Origin: Bacillota bacterium
Lineage (GTDB): Bacteria > Bacillota > Clostridia > Saccharofermentanales > UBA5734
Assembly (NCBI GenBank): GCA_029548445.1
Contig: JAKPNJ010000236.1
Span: 1-34,907 of the forward strand
DNA: 34,907 nucleotides
Direction of reading: 5' to 3'
Below are positions 8,201 to 19,899 of the stretch, piece by piece (position 1 is the first letter of the stretch; each line of letters opens with the position of its first letter). The notes beneath the pieces are model-generated. The model saw nothing but the letters and a program-made list of their open reading frames with translations, ran no database searches and had not been told where the DNA came from. Position numbers and translations under genes: made by a program.

Positions 8201-9682
8201 CTCATCAGCGAGTACCGGGCCGCCATGGGACGCCGCCCCTCCCTGACCCTGGAACTGGACTCCCACACGGCCGACGCCGGCATCGACACCCGGATCGAGG
8301 CATTTCTTGATGTGGTCGCCCGGTTCCGGGCCGCGGCGGCCGCCGCATCCCCCGAACCGGAGGACGGCTTCCGCCCGGCCCGCATCGAGACCCGGGACGG
8401 CCGGACCACCCTGGTCGACTCCGCCGGGGAGGCCCATCCCCTGACCGATCCCCGGGTCCTGGTGCTGGTGCCGTCCATGGGGGACATCGGCGCCCGGATG
8501 CTGGCCGCCGCCATGGACCACGTGGGCCTCCGGACCGTGGCCCTGCCGCCGCCCGCCGAACCGGAGCTCATGCTGGGCCGCGGGGCCACCACCTGCAAGG
8601 AATGCCTGCCCCTCCAGCTGACGGTGGGCAGCCTGCTCCGCTACCTGCAGGAGCATCCGGACCGGGAGGAGGGCGACCTGCTGGTGAATTTCATGCCCGA
8701 GACCTCGGGCCCCTGCCGCTTCGGCCAGTATGGGGCCCTGACCCGGGCCATCGTCCGGAACCGGCGGATCCCCGACCTGGCCCTGCTGTCCCTGACTGCC
8801 GAGAACGGCTACGCCGGCTTCGGGGTCCGGTTCGCCCTGCGGGCCTGGCACGCCGTGGTCCTGTCCGATGTCCTGGACGACATGGAAAGCGCGGTCCTGG
8901 CCCTGGCGGAGGATCCCGACGCCGCCCTGGCGGAACTCCGGGCCGTCGGGGAGGACCTGTGCCGGGGAATCGCCCGGGATTCCCTGCGGCAGCTCCGTCG
9001 GCGCATCGCGGGCGCGGCCCGCCGGATCGCCCGGATTCCACGACGCGGATCCATCGGGGACCTGCCGGTCGTCTCCCTCATCGGGGAGATCTACGTCCGG
9101 CGGGACGGCTTCTCCCGGCGCCACCTGGTGGAGCGGCTGAGCCGCATGGGGTACCTGGTCCGCATCGCCCCGGTGGCCGAATGGATCCATTACTGCGACT
9201 ACATCGTACAGAACCGGCTGGTGGCCCGGTCCCGGCCGTCGGACCGGATCCGCAACCGGCTGACCTGCGCCGTCAAGGACCCCTTCGAGCGGGGCATCCG
9301 CCGCCGGTTCCGGGACTGCGGCTTCTTCCTCGACGCCGACACCGGCGCGGCCCCCCTGGTGGAGACCGCCCGGGCCCACCTGTCCCCCCGGCTGACCGGC
9401 GAGGCCATCCTGACCCTGGGGGCCGCCCTGGACCGGTCGGTCCACCCGGCCGACGGGGTCCTGGCCCTGGGCCCCTTCGGCTGCATGCCCTCCCGCATCG
9501 CCGAGGCCCTGGTCCAGAAGGAGCGGGCCCGGCAGCCCGGCGTTCCCTTCCTGCCCATCGAAACCGACGGCAACCCCTTCCCGCCCCTGGTCGAATCCCG
9601 GCTGGAAGCCTTCCTGCTGCAGGTCCGGCGCCACAAGGAGGCCACCCGCATCCCGTCCCGCCGGGAGCGGCCGGCTGACTGA
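5294..9682 (+). CDS. Giant CoA-enzyme activase / 2-hydroxyacyl-CoA dehydratase-like fusion
   Basis: 1462 residues from ATG 5294. A CTG at 5348, preceded by AGGGGGA, fits the family's usual N-terminus (TTGICIGAS follows) and is a real alternative; the ATG lacks an SD. Domain order: a first BadF/HgdC ASKHA ATPase domain (about 20-270, with GNKCASGTGEFF near 139 and a Cys pair FCKSDC near 183); a second ASKHA domain (about 318-620, with DAGSTTTK, EIGGQDAKY near 418 and NEACSAGTGSF near 440); a DUF2229-type region (about 700-950, with FCWPMEQSHG near 750); and a C-terminal HgdB/C-like region (about 1075-1420, with TTCKECLPL near 1099, GPCRFGQYG near 1138 and PFGCMPSR near 1394). HgdC-type proteins use ATP and a [4Fe-4S] cluster to pass electrons to dehydratases. 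The true partner and reaction of these large fused forms are not established. No separate dehydratase gene is nearby. Confidence 0.85.
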   Translation: MGRGRASRHRRREQGDGTLRTTGICIGASTVTLATMVGEPDGPRVGTTRAIAHEGDPRGILAGLFDGPEVRDADRVAVTGRRLRLAVRASHIPEPEALEAAYAFWARDGRSARTLVSAGGETFLAFRLDERGAIVGVQSGNKCASGTGEFFLQQLRRMDLSVEEALEAAEDAEPYRVAGRCSVFCKSDCTHALNKGAARPHVVAGLCDMMAGRILELLRDADPGPVLLVGGSSANRVMVRFLRNAGVDVHIPPGSRHFEAIGAALWAMDHDTLPAPGGRDLFLPSAAGFRTHPPLDAALDRVAFLEMPRGTPEAGDACVLGVDAGSTTTKAVLVRRRDLAILAGVYLRTHGDPVAAARNCYRALAADLPVPVRIEALATTGSGRRITGLHAMTPIVINEIIAHARAAAHFDPAVDTLFEIGGQDAKYTHLTHGVATDYAMNEACSAGTGSFLEESARESLGLPVEAIGEVAFRGGAPPDFNDQCAAFIGSDVKTAAQDGVSREDIAAGLVYSVCQNYLNRVKGARPVGSRILMQGGVCYNRAVPAAMAVLTGKPIVVPPEPGLMGAYGAALETLDRLDAGLAAASPVDLPELADRDMESAGAFTCPGGRSRCDRKCPIRRFRVAGRTLPFGGACSLYDDPFRTAAAIPAIPAIPPVPAAQGAPSPAAAEPGDGGPALDFVALRERLLREACEAAAPASDAPDGAPFVGFPLSLMTHTLMPLYTVFFRALGFRAAAGPAPDPAGLERKGAAFCWPMEQSHGALASLLARKPDILFLPHVKALPVPGGEAVRVTCPFVQSEPYVLRSAFPETASLRVLSPVLDMTADYGDAWPAFLDMARSLGRGEEAARAAFRRAVDAQAGFHAACRREGARFLADLENGPDRFAVVLSGRPYNAFASAGHMGIPLKFASRGVPILPVDFLPAEGEASSDAGNMYWASGQAILKGARFTARHPRLYGVYLTNFSCGPDSFLISEYRAAMGRRPSLTLELDSHTADAGIDTRIEAFLDVVARFRAAAAAASPEPEDGFRPARIETRDGRTTLVDSAGEAHPLTDPRVLVLVPSMGDIGARMLAAAMDHVGLRTVALPPPAEPELMLGRGATTCKECLPLQLTVGSLLRYLQEHPDREEGDLLVNFMPETSGPCRFGQYGALTRAIVRNRRIPDLALLSLTAENGYAGFGVRFALRAWHAVVLSDVLDDMESAVLALAEDPDAALAELRAVGEDLCRGIARDSLRQLRRRIAGAARRIARIPRRGSIGDLPVVSLIGEIYVRRDGFSRRHLVERLSRMGYLVRIAPVAEWIHYCDYIVQNRLVARSRPSDRIRNRLTCAVKDPFERGIRRRFRDCGFFLDADTGAAPLVETARAHLSPRLTGEAILTLGAALDRSVHPADGVLALGPFGCMPSRIAEALVQKERARQPGVPFLPIETDGNPFPPLVESRLEAFLLQVRRHKEATRIPSRRERPAD
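7231..7257. repeat. Three 9-bp units in the activase linker
   Basis: GATCCCGGC is present twice and once as GATCCCGCC, in tandem. It encodes repeated Ala-Ile-Pro in an Ala/Pro-rich linker between the second ATPase domain and the DUF2229-type region. Confidence 0.75.
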
Positions 9683-9716
9683 CAGCCGGACCGGGCTCGC
9701 GGCAGATCGGATGAAT

Positions 9717-9746
9717 TTGTAATTCTCCATTACTATATGCTAGACT
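9717..9746 (+). promoter_or_regulatory. Promoter of the FAD oxidoreductase gene
   Basis: TTGTAA at 9717-9722 and TAGACT at 9741-9746 have an 18-base spacer, in a short AT-rich patch between two GC-rich genes. Each hexamer matches consensus at 4 of 6 positions. Transcription from here would include the strong SD before ATG 9779. Confidence 0.45.
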
Positions 9747-9778
9747 GGACCCATTCCCGCAAAGGAGGGCCCTGTCGC

Positions 9779-11131
9779 ATGGATACGATTCATGAACCGG
9801 CCAGGAACATCCCGGTCCTCGATGACGTGGACGTCTGCGTAATCGGCGGCAGCTGCACCGGGGTGTTCGCGGCGGTGCGGGCCGCGCGGCTGGGGGCCCG
9901 GGTCTGCCTCGTGGAACGGAACAACTGCTTCGGGGGCGCGGCCACCGCGGGCTTCGTGTGCTACTGGCATTCCCTGTTCGACACCACGGGAGAGCGGCAG
10001 GTCATCGCCGGGCTGACCCAGGAGATGGTCGACCGGCTGGGACGCATCGGCGCCATCGATTTCGTGCCGGGCCAGCGTTTCGACCGGGTTTTCAACTCGG
10101 AGGAAATGAAGATCGAGCTGGACGGAATGGTGCGGGAAAACCGGATCCGCCCCTTCCTCCATACGGTCCTGGCCTCCTCCGTCGCAGAGGGGCGCCATGT
10201 CCGGGCGGCCATCGTGGAGAACAAGTCCGGCCGGGGGGCCATCCGGGCCGGATGCTTCATCGACGCGTCGGGAGACGGCGATCTCGCCTGGTCCCTGGGC
10301 GTTGCGTCCTATGATCACGGGGCCGCCAGGCAGGCTCCGTCCTCCGGTGCCCGGTTCTCCGGGGTCGACCGGATCCCGGGATTCCGACTGAACGAGGAAC
10401 TGGACCGCCACGGCCCGGAGTTCGGCCTGGGCGACGACCACGGCTGGTGGGTCGATGTCCCCGATGCCCCCGGCCTGCGCATGGGGCTGCTGTCCCATGT
10501 CTACGGCGTCGACTGCAGCAGGGCGGATGACCTGACCTTCGCGGAGATGGAAGGGCGCAGCCAGGTCCGGGCCATCACCCGCCTGGTCCGCCAGTACTCG
10601 GAAAACGGGAAGGCTGTCGGGCTGGCCGCCCTGGCCTCCAATATCGGCATCCGGGAAACCCGCCACTTCCGGGGGCTCCACACCCTGCGGGAAGCGGACC
10701 TCCTGGCGGGACGCCGGGAACCCGACGCCATCGCCAACGGGACCTACCGGGTCGATATCCACCAGGGGCCGGAGAACGCGGGGGTCGTCTTCCGGTATCT
10801 CGACGGAACGGAGGAGTTCTTCGGCCGCCGGGCCGGGCCGTGCATCCGGACCCGGTGGAAAACGGACGACAGCCCCTGCGCGACCTTCTACCAGGTCCCG
10901 TACCGGACCCTGGTCCCGGCGGAGTACGACAACCTCCTGATGGCCGGCCGGATGATCGATGCCGATCGGGGGGCCTTCGGCGCCATCCGGGTCATGGTCA
11001 ACCTGAACCAGCTGGGCGAGGCGGCCGGCGTGGCTGCGGTGGAGTCCCTGGACAGCGGACGGCCCGTCCGGGCCATCGACACGACCCGCCTTCGGGATCG
11101 GCTCCGGGACGGGGGATCGATCCTGCCCTGA
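9779..11131 (+). CDS. FAD-dependent oxidoreductase (FAD_oxidored family)
   Basis: 450 residues. The ATG at 9779 has AAGGAGGG nine bases upstream and is preferred over an ATG at 9737 that would overlap the promoter. A dinucleotide-binding fold near the N-terminus is shown by VCVIGGSCTGVFAAVRAARLG, then an acidic strand end (CLVERN). GGAATAGFVCYWH follows, typical of the FAD_oxidored group, and later DASGDGDLAW. The C-terminal region has the second flavin motif (LLMAGRMIDAD, then GEAAGVAAV). The family includes many uncharacterised oxidoreductases of anaerobes, often placed with carbohydrate genes. The substrate is unknown. It stands alone as a transcription unit between the activase-like gene and carB. 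Confidence 0.82.
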   Translation: MDTIHEPARNIPVLDDVDVCVIGGSCTGVFAAVRAARLGARVCLVERNNCFGGAATAGFVCYWHSLFDTTGERQVIAGLTQEMVDRLGRIGAIDFVPGQRFDRVFNSEEMKIELDGMVRENRIRPFLHTVLASSVAEGRHVRAAIVENKSGRGAIRAGCFIDASGDGDLAWSLGVASYDHGAARQAPSSGARFSGVDRIPGFRLNEELDRHGPEFGLGDDHGWWVDVPDAPGLRMGLLSHVYGVDCSRADDLTFAEMEGRSQVRAITRLVRQYSENGKAVGLAALASNIGIRETRHFRGLHTLREADLLAGRREPDAIANGTYRVDIHQGPENAGVVFRYLDGTEEFFGRRAGPCIRTRWKTDDSPCATFYQVPYRTLVPAEYDNLLMAGRMIDADRGAFGAIRVMVNLNQLGEAAGVAAVESLDSGRPVRAIDTTRLRDRLRDGGSILP

Positions 11132-11165
11132 CACAGCGCGACCCCCCGGATGGGACATCCCCGGT

Positions 11166-11186
11166 CCGGCCTGCAGGGCAGGCTGG
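11166..11186 (+). terminator. Hairpin after the FAD oxidoreductase, possible terminator
   Basis: A nine-pair stem (CCGGCCTGC with GCAGGCTGG, one G-U pair) closes on a three-base loop. Only a weak T-bearing stretch (ATTATCTT) follows, so termination would be inefficient or factor-assisted. The hairpin touches the -35 region of the carB promoter. Confidence 0.35.
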
Positions 11187-11212
11187 ATTATCTTGCATGA
11201 CTTTGGTATAAA
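11184..11212 (+). promoter_or_regulatory. carB promoter (extended -10)
   Basis: TATAAA at 11207-11212 is preceded by TGG, giving an extended -10 (TGnTATAAA). The -35-like TGGATT at 11184-11189 is poor, with a 17-base spacer, which is tolerated when the -10 is extended. The start codon is about 48 bases downstream. Confidence 0.6.
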
Positions 11213-11260
11213 TATTCATCGACAACCCCACCCGGCGCAAGCGGAAGCAAAGGAGCGACC

Positions 11261-14512
<3,252 letters not shown>

Positions 14513-14534
14513 GAATCATGCCGGCGGGGGAATC

Positions 14535-14543
14535 TGCTACAAT
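14535..14543 (+). promoter_or_regulatory. Extended -10 promoter for tldD
   Basis: TGC followed by TACAAT forms an extended -10 box 36 bases before the tldD start. No good -35 is seen, as in the carB promoter. Confidence 0.5.
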
Positions 14544-14578
14544 GGAGGGGATTCGAGCCTGACGGAGGTGAGTCCCCC

Positions 14579-15916
14579 ATGGTGCGGTTCCCGAAGGACC
14601 TCTATGCCGACGTCCGCGTCGAAACCGTCTTCAGTACGAAAATCCTGCTGGACGATTTCTTGCTGAAGCAAAACAAGACCAAGACCGATACGGGCGCCCT
14701 GGTCCGGGTCTTCGACGGAACCCGCTGGTACTATGGCGCCACCACCGACCTGGCCAGGCTGCAGGAGATGGTGGACGGCCTGGCCCGGATGGCGACCCCC
14801 GCCCAGGGGATCGACGCCCACCCGGCCGTGGCGCGGATGGAGGCGAACCGGGGGGATTTCAGGCGATATGCGGATGACAGCGTCGCCCGGGTCTCCAACG
14901 CGGACAAGCTCGCCCTGATGGAGTCATATGTCCCGGTCCTGCGGGAGGCCGAAGGGATCCTGAAATCCCGGCTTTATTACCTGGACCGCCATACGGAGAA
15001 GCGATTCCTCTCCAGCCGGGGCGCCGACCTGGTTTTCGACATCCAGCAGGCCAGCCTGTCGGCCCGCTACACCCTCCAGGGACGGGACGCCCCTTTCCAG
15101 GGAGGCGAGGACGTGTTCGAAACGGTTTTCGGACGGCTGCCCGGCCGGCAGGAAAAGGTCCGCGGCACCCTCCGGAAGGACCTGGATTACTGCCGGAACG
15201 CCCTGCCGGTCCCCCCCGGAACCTATACCTGCATCCTCTCGCCCCTGGTGACCGGGGTGTTCGCCCACGAGAGCTTCGGGCACAAGAGCGAGGCGGATTT
15301 CATGGCCGGCGACGAGACCATGGCCCGGGAATGGGCCATCGGCCGGCGGGTGGGCGTACCCGAACTCAATATCCTCGATTCCGGCGCCATCGAGGGGGCG
15401 GGGTATGTGCCCTTCGACGACGAGGGCACCCGGGCCCGGGAAACCTGGCTGATCCGGGGCGGCCTCCTGTCCGGGCGGCTCCACAGCGCCGCCACCGCGG
15501 CCCAGCTGGGCGAGGAACCCACGGGCAACGCCCGGGCCGTGACCTTCGAGTACGAGCCCATCGTGCGCATGACCACGACCTATGTGGGGGCCGGGACCCG
15601 GAGCCGGGACTCCCTGTTCGCGGATGTCGCGGACGGCCTGTACATCGACGGGCTGAACCACGGGTCGGGGATGACGACCTTTACCCTGGCGCCCCGGCGG
15701 GCCTACCGGATCCGGAACGGCCAGGTGGCCGAGCCGGTATCGGTGTCCGTGATCACGGGCAATGTCATGAAAACCCTGGAAGAGATTGACGGCATCTCCG
15801 ACGAAGTCGAGCTGTTCTCCTTCGCCCTGGGGGGCTGCGGCAAGATGGAGCAGCATCCGCTGCCGGTGGGATTCGGCGGGCCGACGATTCGCGTCCGCGG
15901 CATGCAGGTGCAATGA
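14579..15916 (+). CDS. tldD: TldD-type metalloprotease
   Basis: 445 residues. The ATG at 14579 has GGAGGTGA eight bases upstream. The family's zinc motif is present as HESFGHKSEAD with H230, E231 and H235 (HExxxH). A C-terminal segment, SGMTTFTLAPRRAYRIRNG then GNVMKTLEEI and FALGGCGKMEQ, is characteristic of TldD/PmbA C-terminal domains. TldD acts in the cytoplasm as a heterodimer with PmbA/TldE and degrades unfolded or leader peptides; in some bacteria the pair matures microcins or degrades CcdA. Its partner follows 13 bases downstream, so the complex is encoded as one operon. No RiPP precursor or modification gene is visible nearby, which favours a housekeeping role. Confidence 0.92.
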   Translation: MVRFPKDLYADVRVETVFSTKILLDDFLLKQNKTKTDTGALVRVFDGTRWYYGATTDLARLQEMVDGLARMATPAQGIDAHPAVARMEANRGDFRRYADDSVARVSNADKLALMESYVPVLREAEGILKSRLYYLDRHTEKRFLSSRGADLVFDIQQASLSARYTLQGRDAPFQGGEDVFETVFGRLPGRQEKVRGTLRKDLDYCRNALPVPPGTYTCILSPLVTGVFAHESFGHKSEADFMAGDETMAREWAIGRRVGVPELNILDSGAIEGAGYVPFDDEGTRARETWLIRGGLLSGRLHSAATAAQLGEEPTGNARAVTFEYEPIVRMTTTYVGAGTRSRDSLFADVADGLYIDGLNHGSGMTTFTLAPRRAYRIRNGQVAEPVSVSVITGNVMKTLEEIDGISDEVELFSFALGGCGKMEQHPLPVGFGGPTIRVRGMQVQ

Positions 15917-15929
15917 GGGGAGGTTGCCC

Positions 15930-17168
15930 ATGTCAGGGGATGCGACAGGAACGGTACGGGAATCCATCCGCCTTTCGGTGCGGGAGACGGCGGTCAGCGT
16001 CAGCCTGGGGCGCATCGACTCGGTCCGGACCAGGCGCATTGTCCGAAGCGGCTGCCGGGTGTATGCGGACGGATGCCTCGGGGTCGCCGGGACCCTGGGG
16101 GAGGCCACGGCGGCGACCTGGGCCGAGGCGGAAGCCAACCTGGCGCTGCGGATCCCCTATCCGTACGCCCCCGGGCGGGACCTGGCCCGGGCCCGGGATC
16201 TCCGGGGGCCGGCCCTGGCGGACGACGCCTTCGTCCGGGCCTGCGAGGGGCTCCTGGAGGCATTGCGGCGCAGCCATCCGGAATACCTGTTCAGCAACCG
16301 CATCGCGTTGACGGAGACCGAGACGACCCTGGCCAACGACGCAGGCCTGGACCTGGTGAACCGGGACCGGTCGGTGGTCGTGGCCCTGATCATCAAGCAC
16401 CGGGATTCGGTCCATATCTTCGACGCCGGCCTGTTCCGTCAGGACCGGGCCTTCGACGCCGAAGCCCTCCTGGCTGACGCCCGGGAGCTGCTGGATGCCT
16501 TCGGCCGCAAGGCCGTGCGGCCCGTCGGGGAGAAAGTCCTGGCGGTCCTCCAGGCCGACCTGGTCCTGGGCAAGCTGGAGGAATCCCTGAACGGCGAAAG
16601 CGTCGCAAAGGGGGCCTCCCTGTTCTGCGGCCGGATGGGGGAGCGGCTGTTCAGCCCCGCCTTCTCCCTGGTCCAGGACCGGACAGACGAGGCTTACCAT
16701 GTTCCCTTCTTCGATATGGAGGGCGTCGTGAACCCCGGCGACCGGGTGCCGCTGATCGAAAACGGCGTCCTCCTCCGGCCCTACTCCGACAGGAAGGCCG
16801 CCGCGCTCCTGGGTGAACCCTCCACCGGCGCCGCGTCCGGCGCCTATGACGAGACGCCCGGTCTCTCCGGGACGAACCTGTCCATCGTACCGGGGACGAG
16901 GACCCTGGCGGAGCTGCTGGGCGGAGAGCCCGCCCTGGCGGTTCTTGTGGCCAGCGGCGGCGATTTTACCCCCCGGGGGGATTTCGCCTCCCCGGTCCAG
17001 CTGGCCATGCGCATCGAGGACGGCCGCCTGCAGGGACGGCTGCCGGACTGCAGCGTCCGGGGCAACCTGTTCGAGCTGTTCGGCGACGACTTCGTGGGCC
17101 TCTCCAGCGACCGGCCCTTCATGGGTGAGCGGGCCCTTGTCGTCCGGTTGGCCGTGTCGGACGGCTGA
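15930..17168 (+). CDS. pmbA: PmbA/TldE-type protein, TldD partner
   Basis: 412 residues from the ATG at 15930, which has GGGGAGG just upstream; a longer reading frame upstream overlaps tldD and is not used. It lacks the HExxxH zinc motif, as expected for the non-catalytic TldE/PmbA subunit. Family patterns include FFDMEGVVNPGDRVPLIENG, then a GASGAYDE-like stretch and LSIVPGTRTLAELL, and FASPVQLAMRIEDG near the C-terminus. It should pair with the upstream TldD to form the peptidase chamber. The short 13-base gap and matching SD strength suggest equal expression of the two subunits. Confidence 0.88.
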   Translation: MSGDATGTVRESIRLSVRETAVSVSLGRIDSVRTRRIVRSGCRVYADGCLGVAGTLGEATAATWAEAEANLALRIPYPYAPGRDLARARDLRGPALADDAFVRACEGLLEALRRSHPEYLFSNRIALTETETTLANDAGLDLVNRDRSVVVALIIKHRDSVHIFDAGLFRQDRAFDAEALLADARELLDAFGRKAVRPVGEKVLAVLQADLVLGKLEESLNGESVAKGASLFCGRMGERLFSPAFSLVQDRTDEAYHVPFFDMEGVVNPGDRVPLIENGVLLRPYSDRKAAALLGEPSTGAASGAYDETPGLSGTNLSIVPGTRTLAELLGGEPALAVLVASGGDFTPRGDFASPVQLAMRIEDGRLQGRLPDCSVRGNLFELFGDDFVGLSSDRPFMGERALVVRLAVSDG

Positions 17169-17265
17169 ACAGCGCAGTCCGGTCCGGAAGCCGTTGCCGG
17201 GCCAAATCGCCGGAATCTGCAACAATTCGCTTTCTTCCCGCAATCCCGGATCCGGTCGGATACGG

Positions 17266-17271
17266 TATAGT
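17266..17271 (+). promoter_or_regulatory. -10 box for the GH2 mannosidase
   Basis: TATAGT lies 84 bases before the GH2 start in the 187-base gap after pmbA. It is next to a short inverted repeat (ATCCG-GT-CGGAT, 17250-17261) that could be an operator. No clear -35 is seen. The rest of the gap shows nothing recognisable. Confidence 0.4.
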
Positions 17272-17355
17272 GATGCTGAGGTCATGTCCCGATCCGGTCC
17301 GCCTGCGGGCCGGCCGGAGACTGGTCCGCATTCCACGCACTGCGGGAGGTTCCCC

Positions 17356-19845
17356 ATGTTCGTCTTGTCCCTCAACGGCATTTGGCAACTCGAGGCCGCC
17401 GGCGAGGCCGGCTCCGTTCCAGCCCGGGTTCCGGGGTCCGTGCTCGACGCCTTCCTTGCGGCGGGCCGGCTGGAAGATCCCTACCGGAGGCGGAACGAAA
17501 CCGCGGCCCGGGATTTCTGCGAGCGGGATTTCCTGTACTCGACGGCCTTCGACGCAGACCCGGACCTCCTGGGTCGCAAGCGGATCGAGCTCGTTTGCCT
17601 GGGCCTGGATACAGTCGCGACCCTCGAGGTCAACGGGCAGGTCGTCGGCCGGACGGCCAACATGCACCGGTCCTTCCGCTTCGACATCGCCCGGGTCCTG
17701 CGGCTCGGAAAGAACACGATCCGGATCCGCCTCGCCTCGCCGCTCCGGGAGATCCGGGAGCGGCTTGCGGCCTCCCCCGACGCGATCTCCTATGTCGCCG
17801 GGGGAAACCTGCCCGGCACCAGCCTGTTGCGGAAGGCCCACTGCATGTACGGCTGGGACTGGGGGCCCCAGCTGCCCGACGCCGGCATCTGGCGCGACAT
17901 CCGGATCGAGGCCTTCGACACGGCGCGGCTGGATGAAGTGGCGGTCTCCCAGGACCACCGGGAGGACGGTACAGTGCGGCTGGCCGTCCGCCTCCGGGCG
18001 GACGCGGCCGATCCAGGGTCGATCCTGCGGGCCTGGTGCACCCTGACTGCCCCGGACGGGCAGGTTCTGCGCCAGTCCCTCGACCTGGCCGGCGGTCGGG
18101 GCGAGACAGTTTTCGCGATCCGGAATCCCCAGCGCTGGTGGCCCAACGGGTACGGCGACCAGCCCCTGTATCGCCTCCAGGCCGATCTCCTGGACGGAAC
18201 AGGCCCCCGTCCCTGCGATTCCCGAACCCTTCGGCTGGGACTCCGGACCCTGACGGTCAGCCGGGACCGGGACGAATGGGGAGAGTCCTTCGCGCTGACG
18301 GTCAACGGCGTCCGGATCTTCGCCATGGGGGCCAACTACATCCCCGAGGACGCACTGTTTCCCCGGATCCGGCCGGAGCGGACCCGGCGGCTGCTGGAAG
18401 ACTGCGTGGCTGCCCATTTCAATTGCCTCCGGGTCTGGGGCGGCGGGTACTACCCGGACGATTTCTTCTATGACCTGTGCGACGAGCTGGGGCTCCTCGT
18501 CTGGCAGGACCTGATGTATGCCTGCAATGTGTACTCCCTGGAGCGGGGTTTCGCGGAGGAGGCGGAGGCCGAGGCCCGGGAAAATATCCGGCGGATCCGC
18601 CACCATGCCTGCCTGGGCCTGTGGTGCGGCAACAACGAGCTGGAATGGGGCTGGGTCGAGTGGCCGGACATGGCGTCCCACTCCATGAAACTGCGAGCCG
18701 ACTATGTCCGCCTGTTCGAGCAGATCCTCCCCAACGCCGTTCGGGAGGAGGATCCCCAGACATTCTACTGGCCCAGCTCGCCGTCCTCGGGGGGGTGCTT
18801 CGATGCCCCCAACGACGGGAGCCGGGGGGACACCCATTATTGGGAAGTCTGGCACCTGTTGAAACCCATCACGGCGTACCGGGATCACTTCTTCCGGTTC
18901 TGTTCGGAATTCGGGTTCCAGTCCTTCCCCTGCCTCCGGACGGTGGAATCTTTTACAATCCCCGGGGACCGGAACATTTTCTCGCAGGTCATGGAAAGCC
19001 ACCAGAAAAACGGTGCGGCCAACGGGCGCATCCTGGCCTACCTGGCCGACACCTACCTGTATCCGAAGGATTTTGACAGCCTGCTGTATGTCTCCCAGCT
19101 GCTCCAGGCCGAGGCGATCCGGTGCGGCGTCGAGCACTGGCGCCGCCATCGCGGCCGCTGCATGGGCGCCCTGTACTGGCAGCTGAACGACAACTGGCCC
19201 GTGGCCTCCTGGTCCGGCATCGACCATGCCCATCGCTGGAAGGCGCTGCACCACGCGGCCCGGCGCTTCTTCGCCCCAAGGATGGCCACGGCGGCGGAGG
19301 ATGGTCTCCGGGCGTCCCTCTTCATCCACAACGAGACCCTTGCGCCCTTCGAGGGCGTCCTGTCGGTCCGGCTGCTGACAACGGACCTGGAGGTCCTGGA
19401 GGCGCGGCAGGTGGCCGTCCGGGTCCCGGCGTTGTCCGTCCACCCGGCCCTGGACCTGGACGTTTCGGAGCCGGCGGCCCGGGTCGGGGCCGAGCGGTTG
19501 GTGGCCGCCTTCGACCTGGCCATCGACGGGCACGTCGAAAGCTGCGGAACCACGCTTTTTGTTGCGCCGAAGCACCTGGCCCTGACGCAGGTCGAGTACG
19601 ACGTGTCGGTGGAGGAACAGGCGGACGCCTATGCCATTACGGTCCGGGCGCCGGTCTACTGCCGGGCGGTCGAGTTGTGGTTCGACGACATGGACCCGGT
19701 GCTGTCGGATAACTTCTTCGACCTCGTGTCGCCGGGGGGGCGGACCGTGTGGCTGGACAAGCGGCAGCTGCCCGAGCCGCTGTCTGCGGACGACCTGGCC
19801 GGCCGGCTGCGGATCCGGAGCCTGGCCGACTCATACGAGGCCTGA
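17356..19845 (+). CDS. GH2 beta-mannosidase, cytoplasmic
   Basis: 829 residues from ATG 17356, which has GGGAGG six bases upstream. There is no signal peptide. An N-terminal jelly-roll (LNGIWQLEAAGE, then LVCLGLDTVATLEVNG) precedes a GH2 immunoglobulin-like domain and a catalytic barrel starting near residue 310 (NGVRIFAMGANYIPEDALFP). The acid/base is E428 in WCGNNELEWG and the nucleophile is E518 in FCSEFGFQSFP, the arrangement of GH2 beta-mannosidases rather than beta-galactosidases. It should release mannose from the non-reducing end of imported manno-oligosaccharides, completing what the GH26 enzyme starts outside. It appears to be a single-gene unit. Confidence 0.9.
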   Translation: MFVLSLNGIWQLEAAGEAGSVPARVPGSVLDAFLAAGRLEDPYRRRNETAARDFCERDFLYSTAFDADPDLLGRKRIELVCLGLDTVATLEVNGQVVGRTANMHRSFRFDIARVLRLGKNTIRIRLASPLREIRERLAASPDAISYVAGGNLPGTSLLRKAHCMYGWDWGPQLPDAGIWRDIRIEAFDTARLDEVAVSQDHREDGTVRLAVRLRADAADPGSILRAWCTLTAPDGQVLRQSLDLAGGRGETVFAIRNPQRWWPNGYGDQPLYRLQADLLDGTGPRPCDSRTLRLGLRTLTVSRDRDEWGESFALTVNGVRIFAMGANYIPEDALFPRIRPERTRRLLEDCVAAHFNCLRVWGGGYYPDDFFYDLCDELGLLVWQDLMYACNVYSLERGFAEEAEAEARENIRRIRHHACLGLWCGNNELEWGWVEWPDMASHSMKLRADYVRLFEQILPNAVREEDPQTFYWPSSPSSGGCFDAPNDGSRGDTHYWEVWHLLKPITAYRDHFFRFCSEFGFQSFPCLRTVESFTIPGDRNIFSQVMESHQKNGAANGRILAYLADTYLYPKDFDSLLYVSQLLQAEAIRCGVEHWRRHRGRCMGALYWQLNDNWPVASWSGIDHAHRWKALHHAARRFFAPRMATAAEDGLRASLFIHNETLAPFEGVLSVRLLTTDLEVLEARQVAVRVPALSVHPALDLDVSEPAARVGAERLVAAFDLAIDGHVESCGTTLFVAPKHLALTQVEYDVSVEEQADAYAITVRAPVYCRAVELWFDDMDPVLSDNFFDLVSPGGRTVWLDKRQLPEPLSADDLAGRLRIRSLADSYEA

Positions 19846-19899
19846 CGTCGGCCTGCCGCGTCCGGCCTCCTCCCGCCTCCTCCCGCCCCGTCCCGGCGC

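Noticed and set aside
3851-9730. Open frame of nearly 1960 codons on the minus strand opposite the activase gene
   Set aside because: Only its 398-codon end (5047 to 3851) looks like a protein. The rest is rich in Gly, Gln, Pro and Asp in the manner of a GC-rich antisense frame and mirrors the well-supported activase gene.
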